DNA of 64,000 bases from Alicyclobacillus contaminans DSM 17975 (GTDB lineage: Bacteria > Bacillota > Bacilli > Alicyclobacillales > Alicyclobacillaceae), in assembly GCF_000429525.1 (NCBI RefSeq), contig NZ_AUCA01000019.1, positions 1 through 64,000 on the forward strand, in the 5' to 3' direction. Each line of letters starts with the position of its first letter. Position 1 is the stretch's first letter. Of this stretch, positions 24,614 through 33,157 are shown in pieces. A program made the translations under genes and the position numbers. A model generated the notes under the pieces. The model was not told where the DNA came from and did not search any database. It worked only from the letters and a program-made list of their open reading frames with translations.

Positions 24614-25906
24614 ATGCAATTGACGCTTGGGCAGAAAATCCGAAAGCTTCGTAAAGAGAGACGTTTGACGCAGACGGAGCTTGCAGCAGGAATTGTAACC
24701 CCCAGCATGATCAGCCAAATCGAGGCCGATAAAGCGACGCCGTCTCCGCCTCTGTTGGCCAAACTGGCGGATCGACTCGGGGTGCTGCCCAGTTTTTTTG
24801 CGGATGATCTGTCGGCGAAATCCGGCCTGACCCATGCGTATCGCCGCGCGAAACATCTCATGGACAGCGAACACTATGACCTGGCCATCCCGATTCTCCG
24901 CAGCTTGCTCCAACCGCTCGCGCCCCAGTTTCGCGAGGAGATGCTGCTGCAGGACCTCGCCATCTGCTATGAACACACAACGCGGTACGATGACGCCATC
25001 ACAGTGTATGAGCGCCTGGTGCAACTCGCCCTGGAGCGCGACGATGCTGCCAGCGCGGTTCAGTGTTACTTCCGCATTGGCGCGATGGAACGACGGCGGA
25101 ACCGCATTGGATTGGCGCGGCTGCATTGGACGAAAGCGGCTGAACTGCTCCGTCGCCACCCCGAATTGGAAATGCCGTTGGCGACCAAAATTCATGCCAA
25201 CCTCGCCCGGATCTACGTCCAGATGCAGCAACACACGTTGGCCATTGCCGGTTTCTGGAGGGCGGCCGTGTGGGCAAGGCGGTTTCAGGTTCACCTCGAC
25301 TTAGCGATGGCACTGCAGGGGATGGGGACATCATACATAGAAATCGGGCAGTACGAAGAGGGAGAACAAAAACTGCGCGAGGCGATGGATGTTTACCGAG
25401 TGATTCACCACCAGCGCGGCGTCAATCAGTGTCTCATCCATCTCGCTGTGGGGTATCGTTTGTCCGGTCAGGTGCAAGAGGCCGTCGAACACCTGACGCA
25501 ATGCATCAAGTCCCGGGAGTTTCGTACGGATGGTCTGCGGCTGGCCCATGCCCTCGCGGAACGGGCCGTCTGCCATCTGGCCGCTGGCCAACCAGAAGCC
25601 GCCATTCAGGATGCCGAGGACGCCCTCACATTGGTGAAAGATACCCCGGAAGTGCAGGGTTCCTGCCACTTGACGCTGGCCGAAGCGTACCTGGCAAGCC
25701 AACGGCCTGCAGCGGCGTTGGAAGCCGCCACCGCAGGCCTGCAGTACGAATCTCGCATCCCCGTACCATCGACCATCTCCGGACTGTATGCGGTCCGCGC
25801 TCGAGCACACCGCTTGCTCGATATGACGCCGCAAGCTGCGGCGGACGCCGAAGCGGTGGCACGACTGGCAAGGGCGGCCTATTCGGTACAATTTCCCGTC
25901 CAATAA
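24614..25906 (+). CDS. XRE-family HTH regulator with tetratricopeptide repeats
   Basis: A 430-residue regulator. An N-terminal cro/C1 helix-turn-helix (residues 5-60: GQKIRKLRKERRLTQTELA, ITPSMISQIE-like) is followed by seven or so TPR-like helical repeats to the C-terminus (for example YDDAITVYERLVQLALERDD, GQYEEGEQKLREAMDVYRV, GQPEAAIQDAEDALTLV). The architecture resembles peptide-responsive regulators of the RRNPP type, but no cognate peptide gene is visible. The ATG follows GAGGAGG. It is transcribed divergently from spoIIAA across 174 bp, so control of sporulation entry is a reasonable but unproven guess. Confidence 0.85.
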   Translation: MQLTLGQKIRKLRKERRLTQTELAAGIVTPSMISQIEADKATPSPPLLAKLADRLGVLPSFFADDLSAKSGLTHAYRRAKHLMDSEHYDLAIPILRSLLQPLAPQFREEMLLQDLAICYEHTTRYDDAITVYERLVQLALERDDAASAVQCYFRIGAMERRRNRIGLARLHWTKAAELLRRHPELEMPLATKIHANLARIYVQMQQHTLAIAGFWRAAVWARRFQVHLDLAMALQGMGTSYIEIGQYEEGEQKLREAMDVYRVIHHQRGVNQCLIHLAVGYRLSGQVQEAVEHLTQCIKSREFRTDGLRLAHALAERAVCHLAAGQPEAAIQDAEDALTLVKDTPEVQGSCHLTLAEAYLASQRPAAALEAATAGLQYESRIPVPSTISGLYAVRARAHRLLDMTPQAAADAEAVARLARAAYSVQFPVQ

Positions 25907-25981
25907 TGAAAATCGCGGTTTATTACCGGTTTTCGACAGATCCCATCTGCAGCACCTACGGATGGATGGAGTTTCACTGCT

Positions 25982-27238
25982 TCAATCGTCCAGTGTCACG
26001 AAATCGCGCAACGTTCGACCAATCCCTGTAAGGAATCCCGTCTTCCGAACATCGGTGCTGGCCAACAGCGGCACGGAAGCCACGACGCGCCCATCCTCTT
26101 TGACGCGCAGGACCCCCACCGCGTCACCTTTGCGGAGCGGTGGCGCGATATCGGCTTTCAGTTGGACTTCCGTGTCGTACCGATGGTGTTCGCCTTTCTT
26201 CATGACCACTCCAACCGTGTCCGCCGCCACTAAGGGGATGGATTCCGGTCTGCCGTGGCGAAACTCGATGTCTTGAACTGTTTGCCCTGCTCGATACAGG
26301 ACTTTCGACGTATAGTTGGCGAAGCCCCAATTCAACAGTTCAGTCACCTCACGGTTGCGGACACTGGTTTTCGGTTCTCCCATCACCACGGTGATGATCC
26401 GAAATCCGTCCTTCTTTGCAGTGGCGGCCAGGCAGTATTTCGCCTCCTGCGTGTAACCCGTCTTGAGTCCATCCACCCCACTGTAATACCGCACCAGCTT
26501 ATTGGTGTTCACCAACCAGAACGGATGATCCGTATCCTTGCGAAGGTAATCACTGTACGCGGAGGTAAAGCGCAGAATCTGCTCGTGCTTCAATAGTTCC
26601 CGCGACATGACCGCAATGTCGTAGGCGGAACTGTAGTGATCCGGCACCGGCAGCCCATTGCAGTTCACGAAATGGGTGTCCTTCATGCCCAGTGCCCTCG
26701 CCCGCGCATTCATTTGTGCGACGAACGCGTCTGCCGATCCTGCGATGTGCTCCGCCATCGCGACGCACGCATCGTTGGCCGAGGCCATGGCAATTCCTTT
26801 CAGCATGTCCGCGGCAGACATGACTTCTCCCGGTTGCAGAAAGATCTGCGAGCCGCCCATGCTCGCGGCGTATTCACTGGTCCTGACCGGATCGGTCCAC
26901 TTCAATTTGCCGTTGTCAATGGCCTCCATAATCAGCAACATGGTCATGATCTTTGTGATGCTGGCCATCGGCAAACGCTCATGGGCGTCCTTTTCAAACA
27001 GCACGGTGCCCGTAGAGGCATCCATCACCACGGCCGATTGTGCTTCTTCCGCCAGGTCCGCCCCGTTCTCCCCGGTTTCGTGGGCCGGCTGCACCTGTAT
27101 TTCCACGTTGCCGCCGAGCACCTGATCGGGGTGTCCCACGCTACCCGCGGCCGAGGCCGCCACCGCCTGGATGGTCGATGAGGCCGCGATGGACATCAGA
27201 CAAACCGCTGCCACACATAAGCTCCAAGGCTTCTTCAT
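25982..27238 (-). CDS. dacF: D-alanyl-D-alanine carboxypeptidase DacF (penicillin-binding protein)
   Basis: A 418-residue secreted class C low-molecular-mass PBP. The signal peptide covers about residues 1-30. Active-site motifs are SITK (Ser 93-Lys 96), SAN at 153-155 and KTG at 259-261. The C-terminal 100 residues form the PBP5-like beta domain, with a final amphipathic segment (KTGFLTGIGRTLRDFVTL). It trims peptidoglycan stem peptides; DacF tunes spore cortex cross-linking in B. subtilis. The ATG follows GGGAGGAAG. The frame is open upstream to 27409 across a terminator. Confidence 0.9.
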   Translation of the reverse strand: MKKPWSLCVAAVCLMSIAASSTIQAVAASAAGSVGHPDQVLGGNVEIQVQPAHETGENGADLAEEAQSAVVMDASTGTVLFEKDAHERLPMASITKIMTMLLIMEAIDNGKLKWTDPVRTSEYAASMGGSQIFLQPGEVMSAADMLKGIAMASANDACVAMAEHIAGSADAFVAQMNARARALGMKDTHFVNCNGLPVPDHYSSAYDIAVMSRELLKHEQILRFTSAYSDYLRKDTDHPFWLVNTNKLVRYYSGVDGLKTGYTQEAKYCLAATAKKDGFRIITVVMGEPKTSVRNREVTELLNWGFANYTSKVLYRAGQTVQDIEFRHGRPESIPLVAADTVGVVMKKGEHHRYDTEVQLKADIAPPLRKGDAVGVLRVKEDGRVVASVPLLASTDVRKTGFLTGIGRTLRDFVTLDD

Positions 27239-27325
27239 GCGTCTTCCTCCCGTCGGTTCCGTCAACTCCAGCCTTCGGCCATAGTGTGCGCAACGGAGGG
27301 CGCTTCTATCAGCCTCCGCGACATG

Positions 27326-27350
27326 AAAAAGACCGCGCCATGGCGCGGTC
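27326..27350 (-). terminator. Rho-independent terminator of the DUF1540 gene
   Basis: On the minus strand a perfect 9-bp stem (GACCGCGCC with GGCGCGGTC, AT loop) is followed by UUUUUC. It lies just after the DUF1540 stop and before dacF. Confidence 0.85.
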
Positions 27351-27365
27351 AGCTTGCGTTTCTGG

Positions 27366-27560
27366 TTAAGTGCGGGGCGACTCCCCATGCGCGTGATACC
27401 CGTCGTCAAAATCCCGGTAGTGAAAGGTCGCGCACATGGTGCCCTTTGATGTTCCCACTATGTCATTGCCATTCGCTGTGACCTCGATGCTGTCGGCCAC
27501 ACAGTCGTGGGACTCATAGTACACACATTCTTCCACCAGGCAGCGTACACCCTTTGGCAT
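27366..27560 (-). CDS. DUF1540 domain-containing small protein
   Basis: A 64-residue protein with the DUF1540 cysteine pattern: VRCLVEECVYYESHDCVADSI, then GTMCATFH. Four cysteines could bind a metal ion. The family is common in spore formers and has no known function. The ATG follows AGGGGGG. It has its own terminator, placed between deoB and dacF where B. subtilis has punA. Confidence 0.85.
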   Translation of the reverse strand: MPKGVRCLVEECVYYESHDCVADSIEVTANGNDIVGTSKGTMCATFHYRDFDDGYHAHGESPRT

Positions 27561-27633
27561 TGGTCATCCCCCCTACCGATAACATGGCGGGATTGGGATG
27601 CCCGTACACAGGGAAATTCGCGCACCGGGTGGC

Positions 27634-28824
27634 TCAGAGCCCCAGATCGTGAAGAAAACTTCGGCCGACTCCCGAGTCCGGAACGTTGAAGAACTCTGCA
27701 ACCGTGTCTCCGATGTCGGCGAAGGTCTGGCGGTCTCCCAGTGCCACGGCCTGCTTCATGCCGCGGTGCCACACCAGCAGCGGTACCCACTCGCGGGTAT
27801 GGTCCGTGCCTGGGGTGGTCGGATCACATCCATGATCCGCCGTGATGCACAGCACATCTCCTTCCCGCATGCGTCCGAGCACCTCCGGCAGGCGCGCGTC
27901 GAAGGCTTCCACGGCGCGGGCGAAGCCGACCGGATTGTTGCGATGGCCGTACAGCGCATCAAAATCCACCAGATTCACGTAGATCATGCCATCTTCCTGC
28001 ACGTCCATCCGGCGAATCAACTGCGTCATGCCGTCGTCGTTGTTCTCCGTGTGAATCCCCTCACTGATGCCCGAACCGCCGTAGATGTCGTAGATTTTCC
28101 CAATTCCACAGACGGGATATCCCCGCGCGACAATGTGGTTCAGCACGGTTTCGCCAAACTGCAACGAAAAATCTTTGCGGCGGTGCGTGCGCCGATACGC
28201 TCCCGGTTCGCCCTCGAACGGGCGCGCAATCACACGCCCCACACCATGCGGGCCGGTCAGGATGCTGCGTGCGTACTCACACCAATCGTACAGGGTCTCC
28301 ACTGGGACAACCTGCTCATGCGCCGCAATCTGAAACACACTGTCGGCAGATGTATACACGATGGGACGCCCGGTCGCCTGGTGTTCCGGCCCGAACTCTT
28401 CAATCACGACCGTTCCCGACGCCGGCCGATTGCACAACACCTTCTTGCCGACGTACGCCTCAAATGGCTCGATGACCTCCGGCGGAAATCCATTGGGATA
28501 CACGGGCAGTGGTTCACTCAACACCTTGCCGACAAACTCCCAGTGTCCGTTGGTCGTATCCTTGCCGAAGGATTTCTCGCGCATCTTTCCGTAAGCGCCA
28601 ACCCCATCGGCCGCTACGCCAGGCAACGGCAAAATCCGCCCGAGGCCGAGCCGCTCCAGATGGGGCACGCGGAGCCCTCCAACCGCTTCCGCAATGTGCA
28701 GCAGGGTATTGCTCTGGACATCGTCCGATCCGTATTTTTCCGCGTCCGGTGCTGCGCCGCAGCCCACGCTGTCGAGCACAATCCAAATCCACCGGCCCAC
28801 CGGCCGGCGATGCTCCATCGTCAC
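27634..28824 (-). CDS. deoB: Phosphopentomutase DeoB
   Basis: A 396-residue metalloenzyme of the alkaline phosphatase superfamily that interconverts (deoxy)ribose 1- and 5-phosphates in nucleoside salvage. Motifs: IVLDSVGCGAAPD (metal Asp), SFGKDTTNGHWEF (phosphorylated Thr), IYTSADSVFQIAA, NLVDFDALYGHRNN and TADHGCDPTTPGTDHTRE. The start is uncertain: a GTG (28824) gives 8-nt spacing from AAAGGA, while TTG and GTG codons 2-3 codons upstream are also possible. punA, its usual neighbour, is absent. Confidence 0.93.
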   Translation of the reverse strand: MTMEHRRPVGRWIWIVLDSVGCGAAPDAEKYGSDDVQSNTLLHIAEAVGGLRVPHLERLGLGRILPLPGVAADGVGAYGKMREKSFGKDTTNGHWEFVGKVLSEPLPVYPNGFPPEVIEPFEAYVGKKVLCNRPASGTVVIEEFGPEHQATGRPIVYTSADSVFQIAAHEQVVPVETLYDWCEYARSILTGPHGVGRVIARPFEGEPGAYRRTHRRKDFSLQFGETVLNHIVARGYPVCGIGKIYDIYGGSGISEGIHTENNDDGMTQLIRRMDVQEDGMIYVNLVDFDALYGHRNNPVGFARAVEAFDARLPEVLGRMREGDVLCITADHGCDPTTPGTDHTREWVPLLVWHRGMKQAVALGDRQTFADIGDTVAEFFNVPDSGVGRSFLHDLGL

Positions 28825-28912
28825 GTCCACCAAGTCCTTTCAACAACATGAAGTTCTCGCTGTTAGTATGTCTGACCACTGGGCAGATTTCAACGGCCCC
28901 GGGGAAGACACG

Positions 28913-28934
28913 AAAAAAGTCCGGAGCACCGGAC
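28913..28934 (-). terminator. Rho-independent terminator of xerD
   Basis: On the minus strand GTCCGG and CCGGAC pair around a 4-nt loop, followed by six U residues. It lies 18 nt after the xerD stop. Confidence 0.82.
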
Positions 28935-28952
28935 GTTTTCAAGCCATTCTCC

Positions 28953-29840
28953 TCAGGCGCGCGGATGCGCCTGCATGTACACTTCTTTCATTCGGGCACG
29001 CGTTACGTGGGTGTAGATCTGCGTGGTGGAAATATCCGCATGACCCAACATCTCTTGAACCGCCCGCAAGTCCGCTCCCCGTTCCAACAGGTGGGTGGCA
29101 AACGAGTGCCGAAGGGTGTGCGGCGTGATGTGTTTATGTATGGATGCTGTGTCCGCGTACTTCTTGAGAATTTTCCAGAATCCTTGCCGCGACATCTGCT
29201 GACCGTGGTGATTCAGAAACAGCGCACCGCTCTCCGGCTCACGGCACAACTTGGAACGGCCGAACTGCAAATAATGCAACAGCGTCTGCTGCGCGTACTC
29301 CCCGATGGGAATGATGCGCTCCTTGGCGCCTTTACCGATGCATCGCAGGAATCCTGCCGAAAGATTGACATCGTCGACCCGCAGGGACACCAACTCACTG
29401 ACCCGAATGCCCGTCGCGTACAGCAGTTCCAGCATCGCCTTGTCTCTCGCGCCTGCGGGGGTCTTCCAGTCCGGCGCGTCGAGCAGACGCTCCACTTCGT
29501 CCACGGTGAGGACCTTTGGAAGTCGCTTTTCCACCTTCGGTGTTTCAATCTGCAGCGTGGGATCCGTCCCGAGCACCTCTTCCCGCAGCAGATAATGATA
29601 AAAGGAACGAAGGCTGGCCAAATTTCGGGAAACCGTGGTATTTGCCCGCCCCATCGCCTTCAGATGACCGAGGTAGCCGAGAATTTCCATCCGTTTTGCC
29701 TGTATCAGGCCATGTTGAGCAGTACGCTGCAAATATCGTTCGAACGCACACAGATCTCGCTGGTACGACTGCAGTGTGTTCGCCGATAACCCGCGTTCTA
29801 CGGCCAAATAATCGATAAAGCGCGCAATCCACTCGTCCAT
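28953..29840 (-). CDS. xerD: Tyrosine recombinase XerD
   Basis: A 295-residue site-specific recombinase that resolves chromosome dimers at dif with XerC/CodV. The N-terminal SAM-like DNA-binding domain covers residues 1-90; the catalytic domain carries Arg 146 (TGIRVSEL), His 241 and Arg 244 (HTLRHSFA), His 267 (LGHADI) and nucleophile Tyr 276 (TQIYTH). AAAGGGAG lies 7 nt before the chosen ATG. Gene order spoIIM-yqzK-xerD-deoB is the one in B. subtilis, which favours XerD over XerC. Confidence 0.93.
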   Translation of the reverse strand: MDEWIARFIDYLAVERGLSANTLQSYQRDLCAFERYLQRTAQHGLIQAKRMEILGYLGHLKAMGRANTTVSRNLASLRSFYHYLLREEVLGTDPTLQIETPKVEKRLPKVLTVDEVERLLDAPDWKTPAGARDKAMLELLYATGIRVSELVSLRVDDVNLSAGFLRCIGKGAKERIIPIGEYAQQTLLHYLQFGRSKLCREPESGALFLNHHGQQMSRQGFWKILKKYADTASIHKHITPHTLRHSFATHLLERGADLRAVQEMLGHADISTTQIYTHVTRARMKEVYMQAHPRA

Positions 29841-29974
29841 GACCAAACTCCCTTTGTATTCTCCCCTGTTTACCTGTGTATTCCACACCCTCGGAGAAAG
29901 TCCTGCCGATGACTCGGAGTTTGAGCCTCAAAGAAGGGGCGCAGAGCGCGAGGGAACGTGGACGCACCACGCCT

Positions 29975-30208
29975 TCACGGATTCCCCAGTTGCATCCAAT
30001 GGGTCACGGCCGCACCGAGTTCCCAGACGGCTTGCAGCGCGTCGTTCGGGCTGTGCTGCATACTGACGACAGCCACGTACGGCGGATGGGGCAATTGATA
30101 CGGATTCCGAAAACGTTGGTTCATGATCTGCGCGTGAAGAACCATCCACCCCCACAGCACGACCACCGTGGCCGCGAAGAAGCGCAGTACACGGGACCAA
30201 AAACGCAA
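29975..30208 (-). CDS. yqzK: DUF4227 family protein (YqzK-like)
   Basis: A 77-residue protein with one N-terminal membrane helix (FFAATVVVLWGWMVLHAQI) and a short soluble tail. It has the place of yqzK next to xerD in B. subtilis and a matching length. The TTG start follows an AGGGGGG site. Function unknown. Confidence 0.75.
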   Translation of the reverse strand: MRFWSRVLRFFAATVVVLWGWMVLHAQIMNQRFRNPYQLPHPPYVAVVSMQHSPNDALQAVWELGAAVTHWMQLGNP

Positions 30209-30221
30209 CGCGCCCGCCCCC

Positions 30222-30545
30222 CTAGCCGTTTCTCATGAGCTGAAGCAGCATCTCGAGATTGTCCGGTTGGAGTTCGTCGTCCAGAGCCGCCACATTGCGG
30301 GATTCGTGGCCGCACCGCAAACACCGATGAACAATCTGATATCCCTTTTTCGAGTGATACTCCACCCGAACGGGTTCCATCAGCTCACCGCAGTTCGCGC
30401 TGCGGTCGCCTGGGAACACGTCCAGATGCACGGAGTACAGACAATGGGGGCAGTGGTTCCGGCAGGAACGCTTGGACGGTGGCACCCGCCTGCCGCAATG
30501 TCCGCACTGAAACGACTCGTTTCGGTCAATGAATCTTCGTCCCAA
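30222..30545 (-). CDS. RNHCP domain protein
   Basis: A 107-residue protein with the RNHCP motif: SFQCGHCG, then SCRNHCPHCLYSVHLDVFPGDRSANCGELM, and a second zinc knuckle CLRCGHESRN. Eight cysteines suggest two zinc sites. The family is of unknown function. I use a TTG start (LGRRFIDRNE) because GAGGAG lies 9 nt before it and an ATG at 30563 would overlap spoIIM. It takes the position of fur in B. subtilis, between spoIIM and yqzK. Confidence 0.85.
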   Translation of the reverse strand: MGRRFIDRNESFQCGHCGRRVPPSKRSCRNHCPHCLYSVHLDVFPGDRSANCGELMEPVRVEYHSKKGYQIVHRCLRCGHESRNVAALDDELQPDNLEMLLQLMRNG

Positions 30546-30559
30546 ATTTATTCCGCTCC

Positions 30560-31219
30560 TCATGCCCCGACCAGCGCGCCGGCCAGTAATGGCGGAGCCA
30601 CGTACGCCTGAATCGCCGCACCGGCCATGAGCACAACGGCGAACAAGAGAAACCAGGCAGTGTATTTCAAAAATGCCATACTCAACGCCGGAAGTGGATA
30701 CGCGCGTCCCAAAATCCCGGCCGAGAACCGAATGGCAAGCACCCCTGCACAGACGAACGCGGTCAGAGACAACACTTGATGAAGGAAGATGGCCACCGCA
30801 GCCACGACGAATCCTTTCCAGCCGAAGTGCAGCACGGTGAAACCGACGGCGAACCCGACGCTGAACGCGCGCAGAAAGATGGCGATGACCACGAACGGCA
30901 GACCAATCACTGAGACTCCAAACAACCAGAGCAGCGCCAACAATTGTGCATCTCCCACCATGCGATGCCACCAGAGCTCTGACGCAGAGGCCAGCTGATG
31001 TGCCGAGATGGCCGTCAACAGCCGTTCCACCGTCTGTCCGAGCACCGCCGTGTCCGCCGGTTGCAATTGTCCGGCAATGACGCTACCGAACACCAGACCA
31101 CAGAACACGACCGCAACCAGGAACAGGCCTACATGCAGATGGGGTTCCGCCGCGGACTTCAGACGTCCCCACACGGAGAACACGGTGGACTGACGGGGCA
31201 ATCGGGCGGTGTACAGCAT
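30560..31219 (-). CDS. spoIIM: Stage II sporulation protein M
   Basis: A 219-residue integral membrane protein with about five helices, homologous to SpoIIM, which forms the DMP engulfment complex with SpoIID and SpoIIP. Conserved stretches include FGSVIAGQL, HFGWKGFVVAAVAIFLHQVL and KYTAWFLLF. AGGAGG lies 9 nt before the ATG (MLYTARLPRQ). The frame is open to 31285 without a better start. Confidence 0.9.
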   Translation of the reverse strand: MLYTARLPRQSTVFSVWGRLKSAAEPHLHVGLFLVAVVFCGLVFGSVIAGQLQPADTAVLGQTVERLLTAISAHQLASASELWWHRMVGDAQLLALLWLFGVSVIGLPFVVIAIFLRAFSVGFAVGFTVLHFGWKGFVVAAVAIFLHQVLSLTAFVCAGVLAIRFSAGILGRAYPLPALSMAFLKYTAWFLLFAVVLMAGAAIQAYVAPPLLAGALVGA

Positions 31220-31322
31220 GATGGCGTCCCTCCTGAACACAGTTGAGCAACGACCGCCGTGGTATGCGTCCGACGGTTCTTTCAATCTATGACTATGTCA
31301 AAGAGAACTGCGTTAGGACACG

Positions 31323-32489
31323 TCAGGCCGAGAAAATTGGCTTGCCGTACTGGCCGCCCCCGCCGGCCATGAACTCCACCTGCCCGGTTCTAGCGCGGAT
31401 GATTTTGTCCGCCAGCGTGTCTCCCACCACATCGGCCAGCGCCGCGGGCGTGGCATCATGGAGGACCGCCATTTCACTTCCGAACGCTTGCAACAGCCGC
31501 TCCAATGCCACTTTACCGAGGCCCGGGATGAACTCCAGCGGCACCTGGTGCACGTAGGGCGGCCGATGCGAAGGGTGAATGGGCCGCTCCCAATCGCGGA
31601 TTTCACATAGGCGGTCGAACACCCCTTTGACACTGCGTTCGCTTCCGCACGCGCACCGCGCGGCTCCGGGCGCCCACAGGCGCTCACAGTTCAGGCAGAA
31701 CGTGCGGTGATATTTCCCGAGCTCGACGTGCAAGCCAACATTCGCCGTGATCCGGTCGTCTCCGCTTCGACGCAGAGCGCTGCGGATGCGTTCGAACGAA
31801 GGATCCGCCAAGGACAGGACGTTGTACTCGCGAGCCAGCTTCGGCAGCGAGTGGGCGTCCGAATTGGTCAGGAACGTGTGTGTGGACAGCTCCTCCAGAC
31901 AATCGGCCATATCCGTATCCGCGGACAATCCCAGTTCCAAGGCATCCACACCGTTGGGATCCAGCATGTCCGCCATGCGATCCACACAGTTGCCGTACAG
32001 CCCCTTATGGGGCGTGAACGCGTGGTGCACGATAAACATGCCTCCCCGCTCAGCGACCTCCGCCTGCAGGCGGTCCGCCGCAACCCGCGCGCGTTGAGAC
32101 GACAAACTCGGGTTCTTCTGGACCGTCGCCAGCCAGTCGAGGAAATCAACGGCCGCCTCGAGTTGGCCGAACCACGCTCCAAAATGAGCGGCGCCGCCTT
32201 CCGGTCCGGCAATTTCAATCTCCGAACCGAGCAGCACCACGAGCCCGTTCTCAAACAGCAGCCCACCGCCGGGCAGGGGGACGAGTCTGCCGTCTGCCGC
32301 CAGCGCCAGAAGTTCCTGCAGGACATGGCGGGTCACCGCGTCAATGATGGTGATGACATCCAGTCCCTTTTGTTCGCGAGCGACGGTCAGCACCCGTTCC
32401 ACCGTCAAACTGGGCGCGGCGGCCATCTTCACCGGATGACCGGAAGAGCGGCCGATATGAATGTGAAAGTCCGCGAAGTACCGCGTCAT
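31323..32489 (-). CDS. Endonuclease Q-like PHP-domain protein (YqxK-like)
   Basis: A 388-residue protein with an N-terminal PHP metal-dependent domain (FADFHIHIGRSSG, IIDAVTRHV, HHAFTPHKGLYG, NSDAHSLPKLAREYN). A zinc finger follows (CLNCERLW, CACG), then a C-terminal helix-hairpin-helix (FIPGLGKVALERLL). This is the layout of EndoQ, which nicks DNA 5' of uracil, hypoxanthine and abasic sites in archaea and some Bacilli. Its ATG overlaps the nudF stop (TGATG). The nudF-yqxK-spoIIM order is kept from B. subtilis. Confidence 0.88.
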   Translation of the reverse strand: MTRYFADFHIHIGRSSGHPVKMAAAPSLTVERVLTVAREQKGLDVITIIDAVTRHVLQELLALAADGRLVPLPGGGLLFENGLVVLLGSEIEIAGPEGGAAHFGAWFGQLEAAVDFLDWLATVQKNPSLSSQRARVAADRLQAEVAERGGMFIVHHAFTPHKGLYGNCVDRMADMLDPNGVDALELGLSADTDMADCLEELSTHTFLTNSDAHSLPKLAREYNVLSLADPSFERIRSALRRSGDDRITANVGLHVELGKYHRTFCLNCERLWAPGAARCACGSERSVKGVFDRLCEIRDWERPIHPSHRPPYVHQVPLEFIPGLGKVALERLLQAFGSEMAVLHDATPAALADVVGDTLADKIIRARTGQVEFMAGGGGQYGKPIFSA

Positions 32490-33037
32490 CAGCGGGTCGC
32501 CCGTCCCAGCCACCACAGCAGCGCCACCAGCGTCTTTGCATCCTGGATGCGGCCGCCGCTCAGCAGAGATTGCACTTCGGCTCGGGACAGCACTTCAATA
32601 TCGACGAATTCGTCTTCGTCCAAGGCCTGGGCGCCCTGCGCCACGCGATTCGTGTAAAACAGCCAGATTTTTTCATCCGCGAACCCCGGACTCGTGTAAA
32701 ACGTATGCACCGGCTCCACCGTGTCCGCTTCCAGGCCGGTCTCCTCGCGGAGTTCTCGGACCGCGCACGCCTCCGGCTGTTCACCGGGCTCCAATTTGCC
32801 CGCAGGAATCTCCAACAGACATTCGTCCAATGCTTTCCGATACTGGCGAACCATCACCACGCGTCCGGGGTCGGGTTCAGCCAACACCGCCACTGCACCG
32901 GGATGCCGAATCACCTCCCTCGTGGCGGTCTTGCCGTTAGGCAACATCACCGTCAACTTCTCCAACGTGACAATCTTTCCAGAAAAGATCCGTTCCGTGC
33001 TCACGGTCCGCTCTTTCAGGGATGGTGTATCGCTCAC
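32489..33037 (-). CDS. nudF: ADP-ribose pyrophosphatase (Nudix)
   Basis: A 182-residue Nudix hydrolase splitting ADP-ribose to AMP and ribose 5-phosphate. The Nudix box is GKLEPGEQPEACAVRELREETGLEAD with catalytic REEXG at RELREETG. The upstream EIPAGKLEPGE and the downstream SPGFADEKIWLF match ADP-ribose pyrophosphatases. GGAGGT sits 6 nt before the chosen GTG (MSDTPSLKER). Confidence 0.92.
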   Translation of the reverse strand: MSDTPSLKERTVSTERIFSGKIVTLEKLTVMLPNGKTATREVIRHPGAVAVLAEPDPGRVVMVRQYRKALDECLLEIPAGKLEPGEQPEACAVRELREETGLEADTVEPVHTFYTSPGFADEKIWLFYTNRVAQGAQALDEDEFVDIEVLSRAEVQSLLSGGRIQDAKTLVALLWWLGRATR

Positions 33038-33157
33038 CTGCACACCTCCGTTCTCTGCTGCGCCTGACCCACCGATAGCCTGTCAGCGCCGTTAGCGTCC
33101 ATCCTACAGCTGGCCGAATGCGCTGACCCATCCATTGTACATGCCGGGGCCCATCGC

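Noticed and set aside
25907-25981. Hairpin between the HTH-TPR gene and dacF as a shared terminator
   Set aside because: The stem has bulges and no clear U-run on either strand.
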